The notes: a model not told the origin generated them from the sequence alone. A DNA stretch of 64,000 nt from Herbiconiux sp. L3-i23 (GCF_023734115.1 NZ_AP025737.1:310001-374000); one strand, 5' to 3'. Counted from the first letter of the stretch, positions 35,826 through 46,518 are shown. Numbers and translations: made by a program.

Positions 35826-36411
35826 CGCTCGACCTCTGCACGCCCGGTCACCGCAGGGCCCGCCACCTCGGCCGGCCAAGGGAGGGTCTCGGCGGCGGGG
35901 ACGCCGTGCTCGCCGTGCCAGGACAGCGGCCTCGACCCGTCGTGGAAGACGACGGTGCTCGGCGCGGTGCCGGTGAACAGGTAGCCGGCTGCTCGGGCGG
36001 CGCGCGCCGACGCCACGTTGCCGACCACGCATTCCCAATGCACCCGAGACGTGCCGTGCGCGCGCAGCCAGGTCGTCACCGTGCGCAGCGCCTCGGTCAT
36101 GTAGCCACGGCGGCGGAACGGCTCACCCATCCAGTAGCCCACATCCTGCAGGCGGACACGCGAGCCGATCGCACCGATCAGGGGCCCGCCCTCGTGCTCC
36201 CGGATGGCCCAACTGAACTCGGAGCCGTTCTCCCAGCCCGTCGGCACACTCGTCGTCACCCAGTGCTCCGCGTCGTCCCGTCGGTACGGGTTCGGCAGGG
36301 CCATGAACCGGTCGAACAGCGGATCGCTGCAGTAGAGGGCGATGTCGTCGACGTCCCGGCTCGTCGGCTGGTCGAGGACCAGCCGAGCACTGCGCAGGAG
36401 CGTCGGCCGCA

Positions 36412-36412
<1 letters not shown>
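35822..36412 (-). CDS. GNAT family N-acetyltransferase (RimJ/RimL type)
   Basis: A 196-residue protein beginning TLLRSARLVLDQPTSRDVDD, which is typical of RimJ-like acetyltransferases. The acetyl-CoA motif A region is VGYWMGEPFRRRGYMTEALRTV, and later VVGNVASARAARAAGYLFTG. It probably acetylates a protein N-terminus or a small amine. The ATG overlaps the trpS stop by one base (TGATG) and its stop overlaps the HAD gene start, so the three genes form one unit. Confidence 0.87.
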
Positions 36413-37443
<1,031 letters not shown>

Positions 37444-37484
37444 GGGACCGCCCCTGCGCGATCCTCCGCCGTCGCTCGCCGAGA

Positions 37485-37532
37485 TGCCCAGTTCTGCGGG
37501 TGTTCGCGCCTTGCGACCCGCAGAAGTGGGCA
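37485..37532. repeat. dispersed palindromic element, family P1, copy 2
   Basis: Arms 37485-37501 and 37516-37532 are identical to those of the copy at 8033-8080, including the single mismatched pair, and again enclose 14 bases of unrelated loop. It lies between the exodeoxyribonuclease stop (37543) and the trpS promoter, so it may also stop transcripts entering trpS. Confidence 0.75.
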
Positions 37533-37542
37533 CCTCGCCGGG

Positions 37543-38385
37543 CTAGGGGAGCTGGTAGTCCGCGACGACCGGGGTGTGATCCGAGAAGCGGGCGTCGTAG
37601 GTGGCCGCGCGATCGACGGCGTAGTCGACGACGGTGTCGGCGAGTGCCTTCGTCGCCAGCTGGTAGTCGATGCGCCATCCGCTGTCGTTGTCGAACGCCT
37701 TTCCACGCCACGACCACCACGTGTAGGGGCCGTCGGCCTCGCCCGCCCACTTGCGGCCGACGTCGACCCAACCGAGGCCGCCGCCGGCGTTGTAGTCATC
37801 GGCGTCCTCTGCCCCGACGAACCGGTCGAAGTACGCGCGCTCGTCGGGCAGGAAGCCGGCGCGCTTCACGTTGCCCTTCCAGTTCTTGATGTCGAGGGTG
37901 CGGTGGCCGACGTTGAGGTCGCCGAGCACGACGGCGAACTCGCTGTGCGCCGCAATCTCGGGGAGTCTGCGCTCCATGGCGTCGAGGAACGCGTACTTCT
38001 CGACCTGCTTGGGGGTGTCGGCCTCACCGGAATGAACGTAGGCGCTGACCACGGTGATGACGCGGCCACCGATCTCGTAGTCGGCCTCGAGCCAGCGCCC
38101 CGCCGTGTCGAAGTCGTCCTCTCCGATCGCGACGCGGTGGATGTGCGCCTTGTCGCGGCTGGCGATCGCGACCCCGGCGCGCCCCTTGGCGCTCGCCGCG
38201 TCGTGGAGGATGTTCCACTCGGGACCGAGCAGCTCTTCGAGGTCTTCCGTCGAGGCGCGCACCTCTTGGATGGCGAGGATGTCGACATCCCGGCTGCCGA
38301 GCCAGTCGGCCATGCCGCGTCGGTAGGCCGCGCGGATGCCGTTGGCGTTGATGGTGGCGATGCGGAGTCTCTGAGGTGTCGGCAC
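37543..38385 (-). CDS. xth: exodeoxyribonuclease III
   Basis: A 280-residue AP endonuclease / 3'-exonuclease for base excision repair. It has RIATINANGIRAAYRRG, LAIQEVRA with the metal-binding Glu, VVSAYVHSG, LGDLNVGHRTLD, then DNDSGWRIDYQLAT and the final SDHTPVVADY with the catalytic His. All conserved residues are visible. The GTG start has a -10 box TAGGGT six bases upstream. It is a single-gene unit. Confidence 0.94.
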   Translation of the reverse strand: MPTPQRLRIATINANGIRAAYRRGMADWLGSRDVDILAIQEVRASTEDLEELLGPEWNILHDAASAKGRAGVAIASRDKAHIHRVAIGEDDFDTAGRWLEADYEIGGRVITVVSAYVHSGEADTPKQVEKYAFLDAMERRLPEIAAHSEFAVVLGDLNVGHRTLDIKNWKGNVKRAGFLPDERAYFDRFVGAEDADDYNAGGGLGWVDVGRKWAGEADGPYTWWSWRGKAFDNDSGWRIDYQLATKALADTVVDYAVDRAATYDARFSDHTPVVADYQLP

Positions 38386-38391
38386 CCGTCA

Positions 38392-38397
38392 ACCCTA
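38392..38397 (-). promoter_or_regulatory. -10 box of a leaderless promoter for exodeoxyribonuclease III
   Basis: TAGGGT on the minus strand, six bases before the GTG at 38385. Confidence 0.55.
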
Positions 38398-38420
38398 CGG
38401 AAGGCCTCCGACACTCCCTC

Positions 38421-38548
38421 GGTCGTTGAGTAAGCGACGAAGGAGCGCACCGAAACGGGTCGAGTAAGCGAAGCGCATCGAGACCATGGCGCGGAAGTCG
38501 ACGCGTGTGCTCTCGGGGCGCTCCTGCGTCGCTGCTCGACGGCCGGGC
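38421..38548. repeat. degenerate copy of the GTCGAGTAAGCG-type repeat
   Basis: It holds GGTCGTTGAGTAAGCGACGA, GGGTCGAGTAAGCGAAGCGC and ATCGAGACCATGG in the same order as the block at 12998-13455, then drifts into similar but changed sequence (TGTGCTCTCGGGGCGCTC). It fills the gap between the exodeoxyribonuclease and YihY genes. Confidence 0.8.
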
Positions 38549-38550
38549 GG

Positions 38551-39759
38551 TCAGCCCTTCGGGGGAGCGATCTTGTCCTTGTCGGCCTTGCTGTACTCGC
38601 TCGTCGTCGGGACGGCTTCCCGTCGTTGCGCCTCGATGCGGGCGTCGCGCTTGATCTGACGGGCGAGCCGCCACTTGGCGACGCCGCGCGCCGAACGGTA
38701 CTGCTCCTTCGCGGTCTCGAGGTTCGTCTTCGCCACGAGCCGGCGGGCCTCCTCGAGCTTCTCCGCGTGCTCGAGCTCGAGTTCCTCGACCGACAGCGAC
38801 CGGGGGTCGATTCCGGCGTCCTTCATGCCGACCGCGATCCACGCCGCCGCGATGAGCAGCGCCTGACAGACGAAGTTGAGGAAGATCATGAGGCCGAGGA
38901 TCGCGAACCCGGCCAGCAGCGGATTGCTGCCCGTCCCGCCGATGAGGCCCAGAGTCACGGCCGCCTTGAGCACGCCGAGCGCGGCGGCTCCGATCGCGGC
39001 ACCGGCGAAGAGGCGTTTCGGCGGGATCTTGATCGCCGAGAGGATCCGGTACGCGGCGGCGAGGGTGGCCAGGTCGATCGCGAAGACGATCGCGTAACCG
39101 ATCACCCGGGCGACGATGACGGCGAAGAGCGACTCGTCGTCGATGCCGAAGAGCGAGAAGACGGCGCCGAGCGCGGCCGTGCTCACGACCGACATGATCG
39201 CGGAGATCAGGATCACCGCCCCGAAGCCGAGTGCGAGCCCGAGGTCTTTCGCCTTCTGGACCGCGAACGGCTGGGTCGAGGGCGGCAGGTCGAAGATGCG
39301 TCGGATCGCGTCGCGCATGGAGGCGAGGAAGCCGACGGCGGTGAGGAGCAGACCGATGAGGGCGATCGCGCCGGTCCAGGTGAGGCCGGAGGTCTGGAGC
39401 AGGGTTTCGGGATCCACGAGTCCGCCGTCGCCGACGACACCGGGCACCGCGTTGTCGATGGCGCTGAAGATCGCCTGCTGCAGCGTGGGATCGGCGGCGA
39501 TCACGAAGCCGAGCACTGAGAAGGCCACCCACAGCGCCGCGAAGAGCGCGAACACCGCTTGGTAGGTCATGCCCGCGGCGAGCAGGGCTCCGCCCTCGCT
39601 GCCGTAGTGCTGGAACACGCGCACCGGGCGAAGCGCCAGGATCTTCGCGATCAGCGCCGCGAAGCCCGTCTTCGGAGCCTCGGGGGTCGGCTTGGCGCCA
39701 ACCGCGGTCTCGGTCGCGTCTTCGTCCTTGACCGCCTGGGCGTTCGCGTCCCTCGCCAT
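38551..39759 (-). CDS. YihY/BrkB family membrane protein
   Basis: A 402-residue protein with a polar N-terminal 45 residues and about six membrane helices. It holds GALLAAGMTYQAVFALFAALWVAFS and LIGLLLTAVGFLASMRDAIRRIFD, typical of the YihY family. The C-terminal 90 residues are charged and probably form a cytoplasmic coil. The family was once called RNase BN in error; its role is still unclear, possibly in transport or the envelope. A -10 box TAGGCT lies six bases before the ATG. Confidence 0.87.
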   Translation of the reverse strand: MARDANAQAVKDEDATETAVGAKPTPEAPKTGFAALIAKILALRPVRVFQHYGSEGGALLAAGMTYQAVFALFAALWVAFSVLGFVIAADPTLQQAIFSAIDNAVPGVVGDGGLVDPETLLQTSGLTWTGAIALIGLLLTAVGFLASMRDAIRRIFDLPPSTQPFAVQKAKDLGLALGFGAVILISAIMSVVSTAALGAVFSLFGIDDESLFAVIVARVIGYAIVFAIDLATLAAAYRILSAIKIPPKRLFAGAAIGAAALGVLKAAVTLGLIGGTGSNPLLAGFAILGLMIFLNFVCQALLIAAAWIAVGMKDAGIDPRSLSVEELELEHAEKLEEARRLVAKTNLETAKEQYRSARGVAKWRLARQIKRDARIEAQRREAVPTTSEYSKADKDKIAPPKG

Positions 39760-39765
39760 GTCGAA

Positions 39766-39771
39766 AGCCTA
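39766..39771 (-). promoter_or_regulatory. -10 box of a leaderless promoter for the YihY gene
   Basis: TAGGCT on the minus strand, six bases before the ATG at 39759. Confidence 0.5.
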
Positions 39772-39895
39772 GCGAGCAGCTTGAACGTCTTCTGGGCGTC
39801 GGCTGGGCGCAGGGTGACGGTGGCGGGCTCGGGCGCAATGGAGGGTGTCCCGGTCATTCGTGGACCAACGACGGACTCCGGTTGCGATCGTGTAA

Positions 39896-39951
39896 ATTCC
39901 GGCAATCAATCGTCGGAATCGTTTGACCACAAACGGAAACCTCTCTAGCGT
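39896..39951 (+). promoter_or_regulatory. promoter of the BMP-MarR unit with two palindromes
   Basis: TTGACC (39923-39928), 17 bases, then TAGCGT (39946-39951) make a good promoter. A palindrome GTTTG-ACCA-CAAAC (39921-39934) covers the -35 box and ATTCCG-N12-CGGAAT (39896-39919) lies just upstream. The downstream MarR protein is a candidate to bind here. Confidence 0.55.
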
Positions 39952-39996
39952 CATCCTCACTTTCTGCTCCATCCTTCTCTCACAACGGACGTGATC

Positions 39997-41091
39997 ATGA
40001 CCTCTCAACAGCGCAAGACGATCGGCGCAGCCGCGCTGATCGGCTCCGTCCTCATCGCCGTCGCCGGCTGTGCGCCGGCCCCCGCCGAGACCGGTGGAAC
40101 CGGCGACGCCGCATCCGACTTCAAGCCGTGCATCGTGGCACAGGTGGGCGGATTCGACGACCGTGCGTTCAACGAGCTCAACCTCGAGGGCCTCATGGAG
40201 GCGGCCGACGAGCTCGGAGTCGAGACCGGCCAGGCCGAGTCCGACGGTTCCGACCAGTACGCCGGCAACATCACCGCGATGCTCGACAACGGCTGCACCC
40301 TGATCGAGACCATCGGGTTCGACATGGCCGACGCCACACGCGAGGCGGCCGAAGCGAACCCCGACACCGAGTTCGTCCTCGTCGACTCGACACTGAGCGA
40401 CGCCGACGGCGAGCCGCTCGAGCTCGACAACGTCAAGCCGGTGCTGTTCAACACGGCCGAGGCGTCGTACCTCGCCGGATACGTCGCCGCCGCCGCCTCG
40501 AAGACGGGCACCGTCGGCACCTTCGGCGGCCTGCAGATCCCGCCGGTCACCGCGTTCATGGACGGCTTCGCTCAGGGCGTCGAGAAGTACAACGAGGCGC
40601 ACGGCACCGACGTCGGCGTCGTCGGCTGGGATTACGCCGCCCAGAACGGCCTCTTCATCGGCGACTTCGTCGACACCACGAAGGCGGCGAACTTCACCCA
40701 GTCGCTCATCGACCAGGGCGCCGACGTGATCATGCCGGTCGCCGGCACCCTCGTCGGCTCGGCGGCGTCGGCCGCGCGCGACTCGGGCGCCGCGGTCTTC
40801 CTCATCGGCGTCGACTCCGACCAGTACGTGCTCTACCCCGACTACGAGGACCTCTTCCTCACCTCGGTGCTGAAGAACATGCAGATCTCGACGAAGGACG
40901 TGGTGCTCGCCGCGGCCGACGACGACTTCGACTCGTCGATCTACACCGGCACGATCGCCAACGGCGGTGTCGGCATCGCCGACCTCTACACGAACGCGGA
41001 CGCGGTGGCCGCCGAGGTGCTCGACGAGGTCGCGGAGTTGCAGGACCAGATCGCCGACGGCACGCTCGTCATCGCGACCGGCGGACAGTGA
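39997..41091 (+). CDS. BMP family basic membrane lipoprotein (orphan nucleoside-binding type)
   Basis: A 364-residue lipoprotein; lipobox VAGC near residue 25. The Bmp/PnrA fold shows GGFDDRAFNELNLEGL, GFDMADATREA, VKPVLFNTAEASYLAGYVAA, AFMDGFAQGVEKYN, VGWDYAAQNGLFIGDF and IANGGVGIADLY. The family binds purine or pyrimidine nucleosides for ABC import. Unlike the copy at 49046 it has no permease beside it, only a MarR gene that follows in the same unit. It may feed the importer at 50256-54369. ATG 39997; GTG 39991 is possible. Confidence 0.88.
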   Translation: MTSQQRKTIGAAALIGSVLIAVAGCAPAPAETGGTGDAASDFKPCIVAQVGGFDDRAFNELNLEGLMEAADELGVETGQAESDGSDQYAGNITAMLDNGCTLIETIGFDMADATREAAEANPDTEFVLVDSTLSDADGEPLELDNVKPVLFNTAEASYLAGYVAAAASKTGTVGTFGGLQIPPVTAFMDGFAQGVEKYNEAHGTDVGVVGWDYAAQNGLFIGDFVDTTKAANFTQSLIDQGADVIMPVAGTLVGSAASAARDSGAAVFLIGVDSDQYVLYPDYEDLFLTSVLKNMQISTKDVVLAAADDDFDSSIYTGTIANGGVGIADLYTNADAVAAEVLDEVAELQDQIADGTLVIATGGQ

Positions 41092-41123
41092 CGCCGGCGC
41101 GCGGCGCAGGAGGATCCGACGCG

Positions 41124-41567
41124 ATGGACGCGAGCGAGTACCGTCTCGACACCAACCTCGGCTTCCTCCTGCGCCGCGCGCAGCAGATCAATTCGGCCCT
41201 GTTCACCGGGCTCAACGCCTCGGCGCTCTCGAACGTGCAGTTCGCGGCCCTCGCCCGCCTCGTGGCGGAAGGTCCGACATCGCAGAACGCGCTCGGCCGC
41301 CGCATCAACGCCGACGCGGCCACCATCAAGGGCGTCGTCGGACGGTTGGAGCAGCGCGGCGCCGTCACGACGGAACGCGACGGAAGCGACCGGCGACAGC
41401 TCCTCGTCCGCGTCACCGATGTCGGCGTCGCGCTCTTCGACGACGCGATCGCCGGCTCCGAGCGCACCACGGAACGGATGCTCGAATGCCTTTCACCCGG
41501 TGAGCGTCTGATGCTCGTCGAGCTGCTGTCGAAGATCGCGGCCGACGCCGAGACCGCCCGCGACTGA
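41124..41567 (+). CDS. MarR family transcriptional regulator
   Basis: A 147-residue winged-helix protein. The recognition part is SQNALGRRINADAATIKGVVGRLEQRG and the wing TTERDGSDRRQLLVRVTDVG. ATG 41124 follows AGGAGG with ten bases spacing, which fixes the start; the frame also allows a GTG overlapping the BMP stop. It is co-transcribed with the orphan BMP lipoprotein and may control that unit in response to a nucleoside or another small ligand. Confidence 0.88.
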   Translation: MDASEYRLDTNLGFLLRRAQQINSALFTGLNASALSNVQFAALARLVAEGPTSQNALGRRINADAATIKGVVGRLEQRGAVTTERDGSDRRQLLVRVTDVGVALFDDAIAGSERTTERMLECLSPGERLMLVELLSKIAADAETARD

Positions 41568-41599
41568 CGCGCGCGACGGCCCCGACGGCCGCTACCTTC

Positions 41600-42382
41600 T
41601 TACGGGCGTCCGCGGAGGACGGCCTGCTTGACCTCGGCGATGGCCTTCGTGACCTCGATGCCGCGGGGGCACGCCTCGGAGCAGTTGAAGGTCGTGCGGC
41701 AGCGCCACACGCCCTCCTTGTCGTTGAGGATGTCGAGGCGCACCTGAGCGGCCTCATCGCGGTCGTCGAAGATGAAGCGGTGCGCGTTCACGATCGCGGC
41801 CGGGCCGAAGTACTGGCCGTCGGTCCAGAACACCGGGCACGACGAGGTGCAGGCGGCGCAGAGGATGCACTTCGTGGTGTCGTCGAAGCGGGCGCGGGCG
41901 GCGACGCTCTGCGTGCGCTCGCGCACCGGGTTGCCGGACGCCTGGAGGAACGGCTGGATCTGGCGGTACGACTCGAAGAACGGCTCCATGTCGACGACGA
42001 GGTCCTTCTCGAGCGGCAGGCCCTTGATCGCCTCGACGTAGATGGGCTGCGACGGGTCGAGATCCTTGATCAGGGTCTTGCAGGCGAGGCGGTTGCGGCC
42101 GTTGATGCGCATCGCGTCGGAGCCGCAGATGCCGTGCGCACAGGAGCGGCGGAAGGTCAGCGACCCGTCCTGCTCCCACTTGATCTTGTGCAGCGCGTCG
42201 AGGATGCGGTCGGTGGGCAGCACGCGGACGTCGAAGTCCTGCCAGCGCGGCTCCTCGTCCATCTCGGGAATGAAGCGGCGGATGATGAGCGTCACCACGA
42301 ACGATCCGGGAGGAGCGTCCTCGACATCGGCCTCGCGCACCCGGGTGGGGGCCTGGACTTCGTCGGCGATGAGTACCGTCAT
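41600..42382 (-). CDS. sdhB: succinate dehydrogenase iron-sulfur subunit
   Basis: A 260-residue subunit carrying electrons from SdhA to the membrane. The 2Fe-2S ligands are in CAHGICGSDAMRINGRNRLAC. The 4Fe-4S and 3Fe-4S clusters use CILCAACTSSCPV and CRTTFNCSEACPRGIEV. All cluster cysteines are visible. The start overlaps the sdhA stop by one base (TGATG). It is the last gene of sdhCDAB and converges on the MarR gene with a gap of 32 bases. Confidence 0.96.
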   Translation of the reverse strand: MTVLIADEVQAPTRVREADVEDAPPGSFVVTLIIRRFIPEMDEEPRWQDFDVRVLPTDRILDALHKIKWEQDGSLTFRRSCAHGICGSDAMRINGRNRLACKTLIKDLDPSQPIYVEAIKGLPLEKDLVVDMEPFFESYRQIQPFLQASGNPVRERTQSVAARARFDDTTKCILCAACTSSCPVFWTDGQYFGPAAIVNAHRFIFDDRDEAAQVRLDILNDKEGVWRCRTTFNCSEACPRGIEVTKAIAEVKQAVLRGRP

Positions 42383-44292
42383 CAGTACTTCCTCTCCATC
42401 GGCTGGTAATTCGTGATCACGACCGGCTTCCAGTCGAGATCGATGTGGTCGTCGGCGTGCGAGGAGTGCGGGTCGCCCGTCAGGTACGCCATGGTGTGCT
42501 GCATGTAGCCCTCGTCGTCGCGCTTCGGGTAGTCGTCGCGCATGTGGCCGCCGCGGCTCTCGTGCCGGTTGCGGGCCGAGTAGACGACGACCTCGGCGAG
42601 GTCGAGAAGGAAGCCCAGCTCGATGGCCTCGAGCAGGTCGGTGTTGAAACGCTTGCCCTTGTCCTGCACGGCGATGTTCTTGTACCGCTCGCGGAGGCCG
42701 ACGATGATCTCCATCATCTCGCCGAGCGACTCCTCGGTGCGGAACACCTGGGCCTTCTTGTCCATCTCGTCCTGCAGCTCCTTGCGGATCGCGGCGATCC
42801 GCTCGGTGCCGGTGGAGGCCTGCAGCTGCTCGATGAGCTCGCGGATCTCCTTCGCCGGGTCGGCGGGAAGCGGCACGAAGTCGGCGGTGCGGGCGTACTC
42901 GACCGCGTTGTTGCCGGCGCGCTTGCCGAACACGTTGATGTCGAGAAGCGAGTTGGTGCCGAGACGGTTCGATCCGTGCACCGAGACGCACGCGCACTCG
43001 CCGGCGGCGTAGAGGCCGGGGACGACGGTGTCGTTGTCGGAGAGGACCTCGGCCTTGACGTTGGTCGGGATGCCGCCCATCGCGTAGTGCGCGGTCGGCA
43101 TGACCGGCACCGGCTCGACGACCGGGTCGACACCGAGGTAGGTGCGCGCGAACTCCGTGATGTCGGGCAGCTTTGTCTCCAGCACCTCGGCACCCAGGTG
43201 GGTGCAGTCGAGCAGCACGTAGTCCTTCAACGGACCGGCGCCACGACCCTCTGCGACCTCTTGCACCATGCAGCGCGAAACGATGTCGCGGGGCGCCAGG
43301 TCCTTGATGGTCGGCGCGTAACGCTCCATGAACCGCTCGCCGTCGGCGTTGCGCAGGATCGCGCCCTCGCCGCGGGCACCCTCGGTGAGGAGGATGCCGA
43401 GCCCCGCGAGGCCGGTCGGGTGGAACTGGAAGAACTCCATGTCCTCGAGCGGCAGACCCTTGCGCCAGATGATGCCGACGCCGTCACCGGTGAGGGTGTG
43501 GGCATTGGAGGTGGTCTTGTAGATCTTGCCGAATCCGCCGGTGGCGAAGACGATCGACTTGGCCTGGAAGACGTGCAGCTCACCGGTCGCGAGCTCGTAG
43601 GCCACGACACCGGAGGGGCGCTTGACCGTCTTGCCGCCCTCCTTCACCTCGGTCATGACGAGGTCGAGCACGTAGAACTCGTTGAAGAAGTTGATGCCGT
43701 GCTTGACGCAGTTCTGATACAGCGTCTGCAGGATCATGTGACCCGTGCGGTCGGCCGCGTAGCAGGCGCGACGCACCGGCGCCTTGCCGTGCTCGGAGGT
43801 GTGACCGCCGAAGCGACGCTGGTCGATCTTGCCGTCGGGCGTGCGGTTGAAGGGCAGACCCATGTTCTCGAGGTCGATGACCGCGTCGATCGCCTCTTTG
43901 GCGAGGATCTCGGCCGCGTCCTGGTCGACGAGGTAGTCGCCGCCCTTGACGGTGTCGAAGGTGTGCCACTCCCAGCTGTCTTCCTCGACGTTCGCGAGCG
44001 CCGCCGCCATGCCGCCCTGCGCCGCACCCGTGTGCGACCGGGTGGGGTAGAGCTTCGAGATGACCGCGGTCTTCGCCTTCGGGCCCGCCTCGATCGCCGC
44101 GCGCATCCCAGCCCCGCCGGCGCCCACGATCACGACGTCGAACTGGTGGTGGTGCACGCCGTCGGTCGTCTCACCGGTGCCCTGGGTGGCCCACGACGAG
44201 GTGCTCTCGGCGTTGCGCTCCGCTTCGCCGGGCTGCGCACCTCGATCCGAGACGAGCTTGGGGAACAGGCCTGTCCGCTTTGCCGCGCTCAC
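42382..44292 (-). CDS. sdhA: succinate dehydrogenase flavoprotein subunit
   Basis: A 636-residue subunit that oxidises succinate to fumarate. FAD binding is shown by [17 protein letters not shown], and the His for covalent FAD is in [14 protein letters not shown]. The active-site part is [20 protein letters not shown] and the later [18 protein letters not shown]. About 50 residues precede the FAD motif, longer than in many homologues. GTG 44292 overlaps the sdhD stop by four bases. Confidence 0.96.
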   Translation of the reverse strand: MSAAKRTGLFPKLVSDRGAQPGEAERNAESTSSWATQGTGETTDGVHHHQFDVVIVGAGGAGMRAAIEAGPKAKTAVISKLYPTRSHTGAAQGGMAAALANVEEDSWEWHTFDTVKGGDYLVDQDAAEILAKEAIDAVIDLENMGLPFNRTPDGKIDQRRFGGHTSEHGKAPVRRACYAADRTGHMILQTLYQNCVKHGINFFNEFYVLDLVMTEVKEGGKTVKRPSGVVAYELATGELHVFQAKSIVFATGGFGKIYKTTSNAHTLTGDGVGIIWRKGLPLEDMEFFQFHPTGLAGLGILLTEGARGEGAILRNADGERFMERYAPTIKDLAPRDIVSRCMVQEVAEGRGAGPLKDYVLLDCTHLGAEVLETKLPDITEFARTYLGVDPVVEPVPVMPTAHYAMGGIPTNVKAEVLSDNDTVVPGLYAAGECACVSVHGSNRLGTNSLLDINVFGKRAGNNAVEYARTADFVPLPADPAKEIRELIEQLQASTGTERIAAIRKELQDEMDKKAQVFRTEESLGEMMEIIVGLRERYKNIAVQDKGKRFNTDLLEAIELGFLLDLAEVVVYSARNRHESRGGHMRDDYPKRDDEGYMQHTMAYLTGDPHSSHADDHIDLDWKPVVITNYQPMERKY

Positions 44293-44741
44293 GGGAGAGT
44301 CGAGCAGAAGCTCGGCAGGAGGTCGGCGCTTTCAGGGCCGACGGGCGGGCAGGGGTCGAAGGTGAAGATCACAAGCGTTCCGAGGATGAGGAGGATGACG
44401 GTCGATCCGAGCAGCGCCCACTTGAGCAGGGGCTGCACGATGCGACCGGTGGAGTAGTCGTTGATGAGGGTGCGGACGCCGTTGGCGCCGTGGATCAGCG
44501 CGAGCCACAGCAGAGCGAGGTCGTACCACTGCCAGAACGGCGATGCCCACTTGCCGGCGACGAATCCGAAGTCGATGGCGCTGACGCCCTCGCCGGCGTA
44601 GAGGTTGACGAAGAGGTGGCCGAAGACGAGGACGACGAGGAGCACGCCCGAGGCGCGCATGTAGACCCAGCCCCACTTCTCCCAGTTGACCCCGCGCTTA
44701 CGGACGACCTTGGTGCGCGGCGCTTCGAGACCGACCGACAT
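44289..44741 (-). CDS. sdhD: succinate dehydrogenase membrane anchor subunit
   Basis: A 150-residue protein with three membrane helices. [20 protein letters not shown] holds the heme-ligand-type His, and [22 protein letters not shown] follows, then [19 protein letters not shown]. It anchors SdhAB and takes part in quinone binding. It begins one base inside the sdhC stop (TGATG). Confidence 0.92.
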   Translation of the reverse strand: MSVGLEAPRTKVVRKRGVNWEKWGWVYMRASGVLLVVLVFGHLFVNLYAGEGVSAIDFGFVAGKWASPFWQWYDLALLWLALIHGANGVRTLINDYSTGRIVQPLLKWALLGSTVILLILGTLVIFTFDPCPPVGPESADLLPSFCSTLP

Positions 44742-45202
44742 CAGGCACCTCCGAACACGTTCATGAGGTGGCGCGGCGCGAAGCCGATCATGAGGACGGC
44801 CCAGAGGGCGATGACGATCCAGAACATCAAACGCTGGTGGCGCGTTCCGACGCTCCAGAAGTCGATGAGGATGATGCGCAGGCCGTTGAGCGCGTGGAAG
44901 CCGATCGCGGCGACGAGCGCCAGCTCGCCGAGCCCCATGATCGGGTTCTTGTAGGTCGACATGACCGCGTTGTACGCCTCGGGGCTGACGCGGACCAGTG
45001 CCGTGTCGAGGATGTGCACGAGGAGGAAGAAGTAGATCGCCACACCGGTGACACGGTGCAGCACCCACGACCACATGCCCTCGCGTCCGCGGTACACCGT
45101 GCCGGCGGGGCGCCTCGGCAATGAGAAGCGCTTACCGGCGGTACGGGTGGGACGGAGTTTCGACGGCGTGGGTGCGGGGAGATCGGTGCTTTTCAGCGAC
45201 AC
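44741..45202 (-). CDS. sdhC: succinate dehydrogenase cytochrome b556 subunit
   Basis: A 153-residue protein with three membrane helices. WSWVLHRVTGVAIYFFLLVHILD contains the family Arg/His pattern, and FHALNGLRIILIDF is the second signature. It forms the membrane part with SdhD and binds heme and quinone. GTG 45202 follows AGGTGGG. First gene of the operon; a possible -10 box TAGACT lies about 45 bases upstream. Confidence 0.93.
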   Translation of the reverse strand: MSLKSTDLPAPTPSKLRPTRTAGKRFSLPRRPAGTVYRGREGMWSWVLHRVTGVAIYFFLLVHILDTALVRVSPEAYNAVMSTYKNPIMGLGELALVAAIGFHALNGLRIILIDFWSVGTRHQRLMFWIVIALWAVLMIGFAPRHLMNVFGGA

Positions 45203-45290
45203 GAGCGGATTCCCACCTTTGGACTGGCCGAACAGATTGGGGCAAGTCTAGTCCGCCTTTTCGACACCGAGGGCCGGGCGCAGGCGGCGG

Positions 45291-46430
45291 TCAGCGTGCG
45301 GCAGCCGCGGCGAGGGCGGTGCGCTCCCGCACGACCTGCTCGTAGTGCTCGAGCAGTTCGGCGCACACCGCGTCCCACGACCGGTCGAGCACGCGCCGCC
45401 GCCCGGCCTCGCCCATGCGGGCGCGCTGCTCGGCGTCGCCGACGAGGGCCTCGACCGCACCCCGGAAGCCGCTGCGCTCCCCGGGCTCGAACAGCGCGCC
45501 GTCGACGCCGCTGTCGACGAGATCGATGGGGCCGCCCGAGCGGGGGGCGACGACCGGCAGTCCGCTGGCGTGCGCCTCCTGCAGGGTCTGCCCGAACGTC
45601 TCCTCGCAGCCGGTGTGCACGAACACGTCGAACGCGGCGTACGCGTCGGCGAGGTCGTCGCCCGATCGTCGTCCGAGGAAGGTCACCGGCATGCCGCGCA
45701 GCGCCTTCGTCACCGCGGGGGTCGCCGGGCCGTCGCCGACGATCGCGAACCGCGTGTTCGGCAGTCCCTTGAGGTCGCGGATGCGTTCGACCTGCTTCTC
45801 GGGGGCGATGCGTCCGACGTAGCCGACGACGGTCTCGCCGCCCGGCGACAGTCGGGCCCGCAGCTCGCGGGCGCCCGCCCGATCGCGGTTGCGCGGGTGG
45901 TATCGGTCGATGTCCACACCGCGACCCCAGCGTGCCAGGCGCGGGATGCCCGCGGCGAGGCAGTCGGCCAGCGCGGCCGAACTCGGCACCAGGGTGCGGT
46001 CGGCCTGTTCGTGCATGCGACGCACCAGCTGCCAGGCGAGCGGAGCGGTGAGGCCCAGCCGGTTGCGCTTCGCGAACCCCGCGATGTCGGTCTGATAGAT
46101 CGCGACCGCGGGCAGTCCGCGCCGCCTCGCCGCCGACAGGGCGCGGGCGCCCAGCAGGAACGGGCTCGCGACGTGCAGCACGTCGGGGGCGAATTCGTCG
46201 AGCACACGATCGACCTGCAGGCTCGGCAGCCCAACCGGGAACTGGCGGTAGGCCACCGCCGGGACCTGGAAGACGGGGAATCCCCGGTAGTGCGACGGTG
46301 ATCCGGCGTGCGGACTGATGACCACTGCGTCGTGTCCGTTGTCCGCGAGGTGATCGAGTACCCGGCAGACACTCGTGGTCACCCCGTTCACGGTGGGGAG
46401 GAAGCTCTCGCTGACGACCGCGACCCTCAT
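45291..46430 (-). CDS. GT4 family glycosyltransferase, mannosyltransferase-like
   Basis: A 379-residue enzyme of the GT-B fold. The N-terminus RVAVVSESFLPTVNGVTTSV is like actinobacterial MgtA/PimB-type mannosyltransferases. The nucleotide-sugar site is VGYVGRIAPEKQVERI, and the catalytic E-x7-E is in EETFGQTLQEAHASGLPVVA. It probably transfers mannose from GDP-mannose to a lipid or glycolipid at the inner membrane face. Divergent to it is the gene that makes GDP-mannose, which supports that donor. ATG 46430 is preferred over GTG 46439. Confidence 0.85.
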   Translation of the reverse strand: MRVAVVSESFLPTVNGVTTSVCRVLDHLADNGHDAVVISPHAGSPSHYRGFPVFQVPAVAYRQFPVGLPSLQVDRVLDEFAPDVLHVASPFLLGARALSAARRRGLPAVAIYQTDIAGFAKRNRLGLTAPLAWQLVRRMHEQADRTLVPSSAALADCLAAGIPRLARWGRGVDIDRYHPRNRDRAGARELRARLSPGGETVVGYVGRIAPEKQVERIRDLKGLPNTRFAIVGDGPATPAVTKALRGMPVTFLGRRSGDDLADAYAAFDVFVHTGCEETFGQTLQEAHASGLPVVAPRSGGPIDLVDSGVDGALFEPGERSGFRGAVEALVGDAEQRARMGEAGRRRVLDRSWDAVCAELLEHYEQVVRERTALAAAAAR

Positions 46431-46518
46431 GTCCCGCACGCTACGGCGGCCGTCCCCACGGTTCGGCGACCGGCCGTCGACGTGCAGGTGAAGGACTGGG
46501 GTCGATCAGGTGCGCGGC

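Noticed and set aside
42445-44457. 670-codon plus-strand frame opposite sdhA
   Set aside because: Shadow of sdhA; no motifs, and the sdhCDAB operon is complete on the minus strand.
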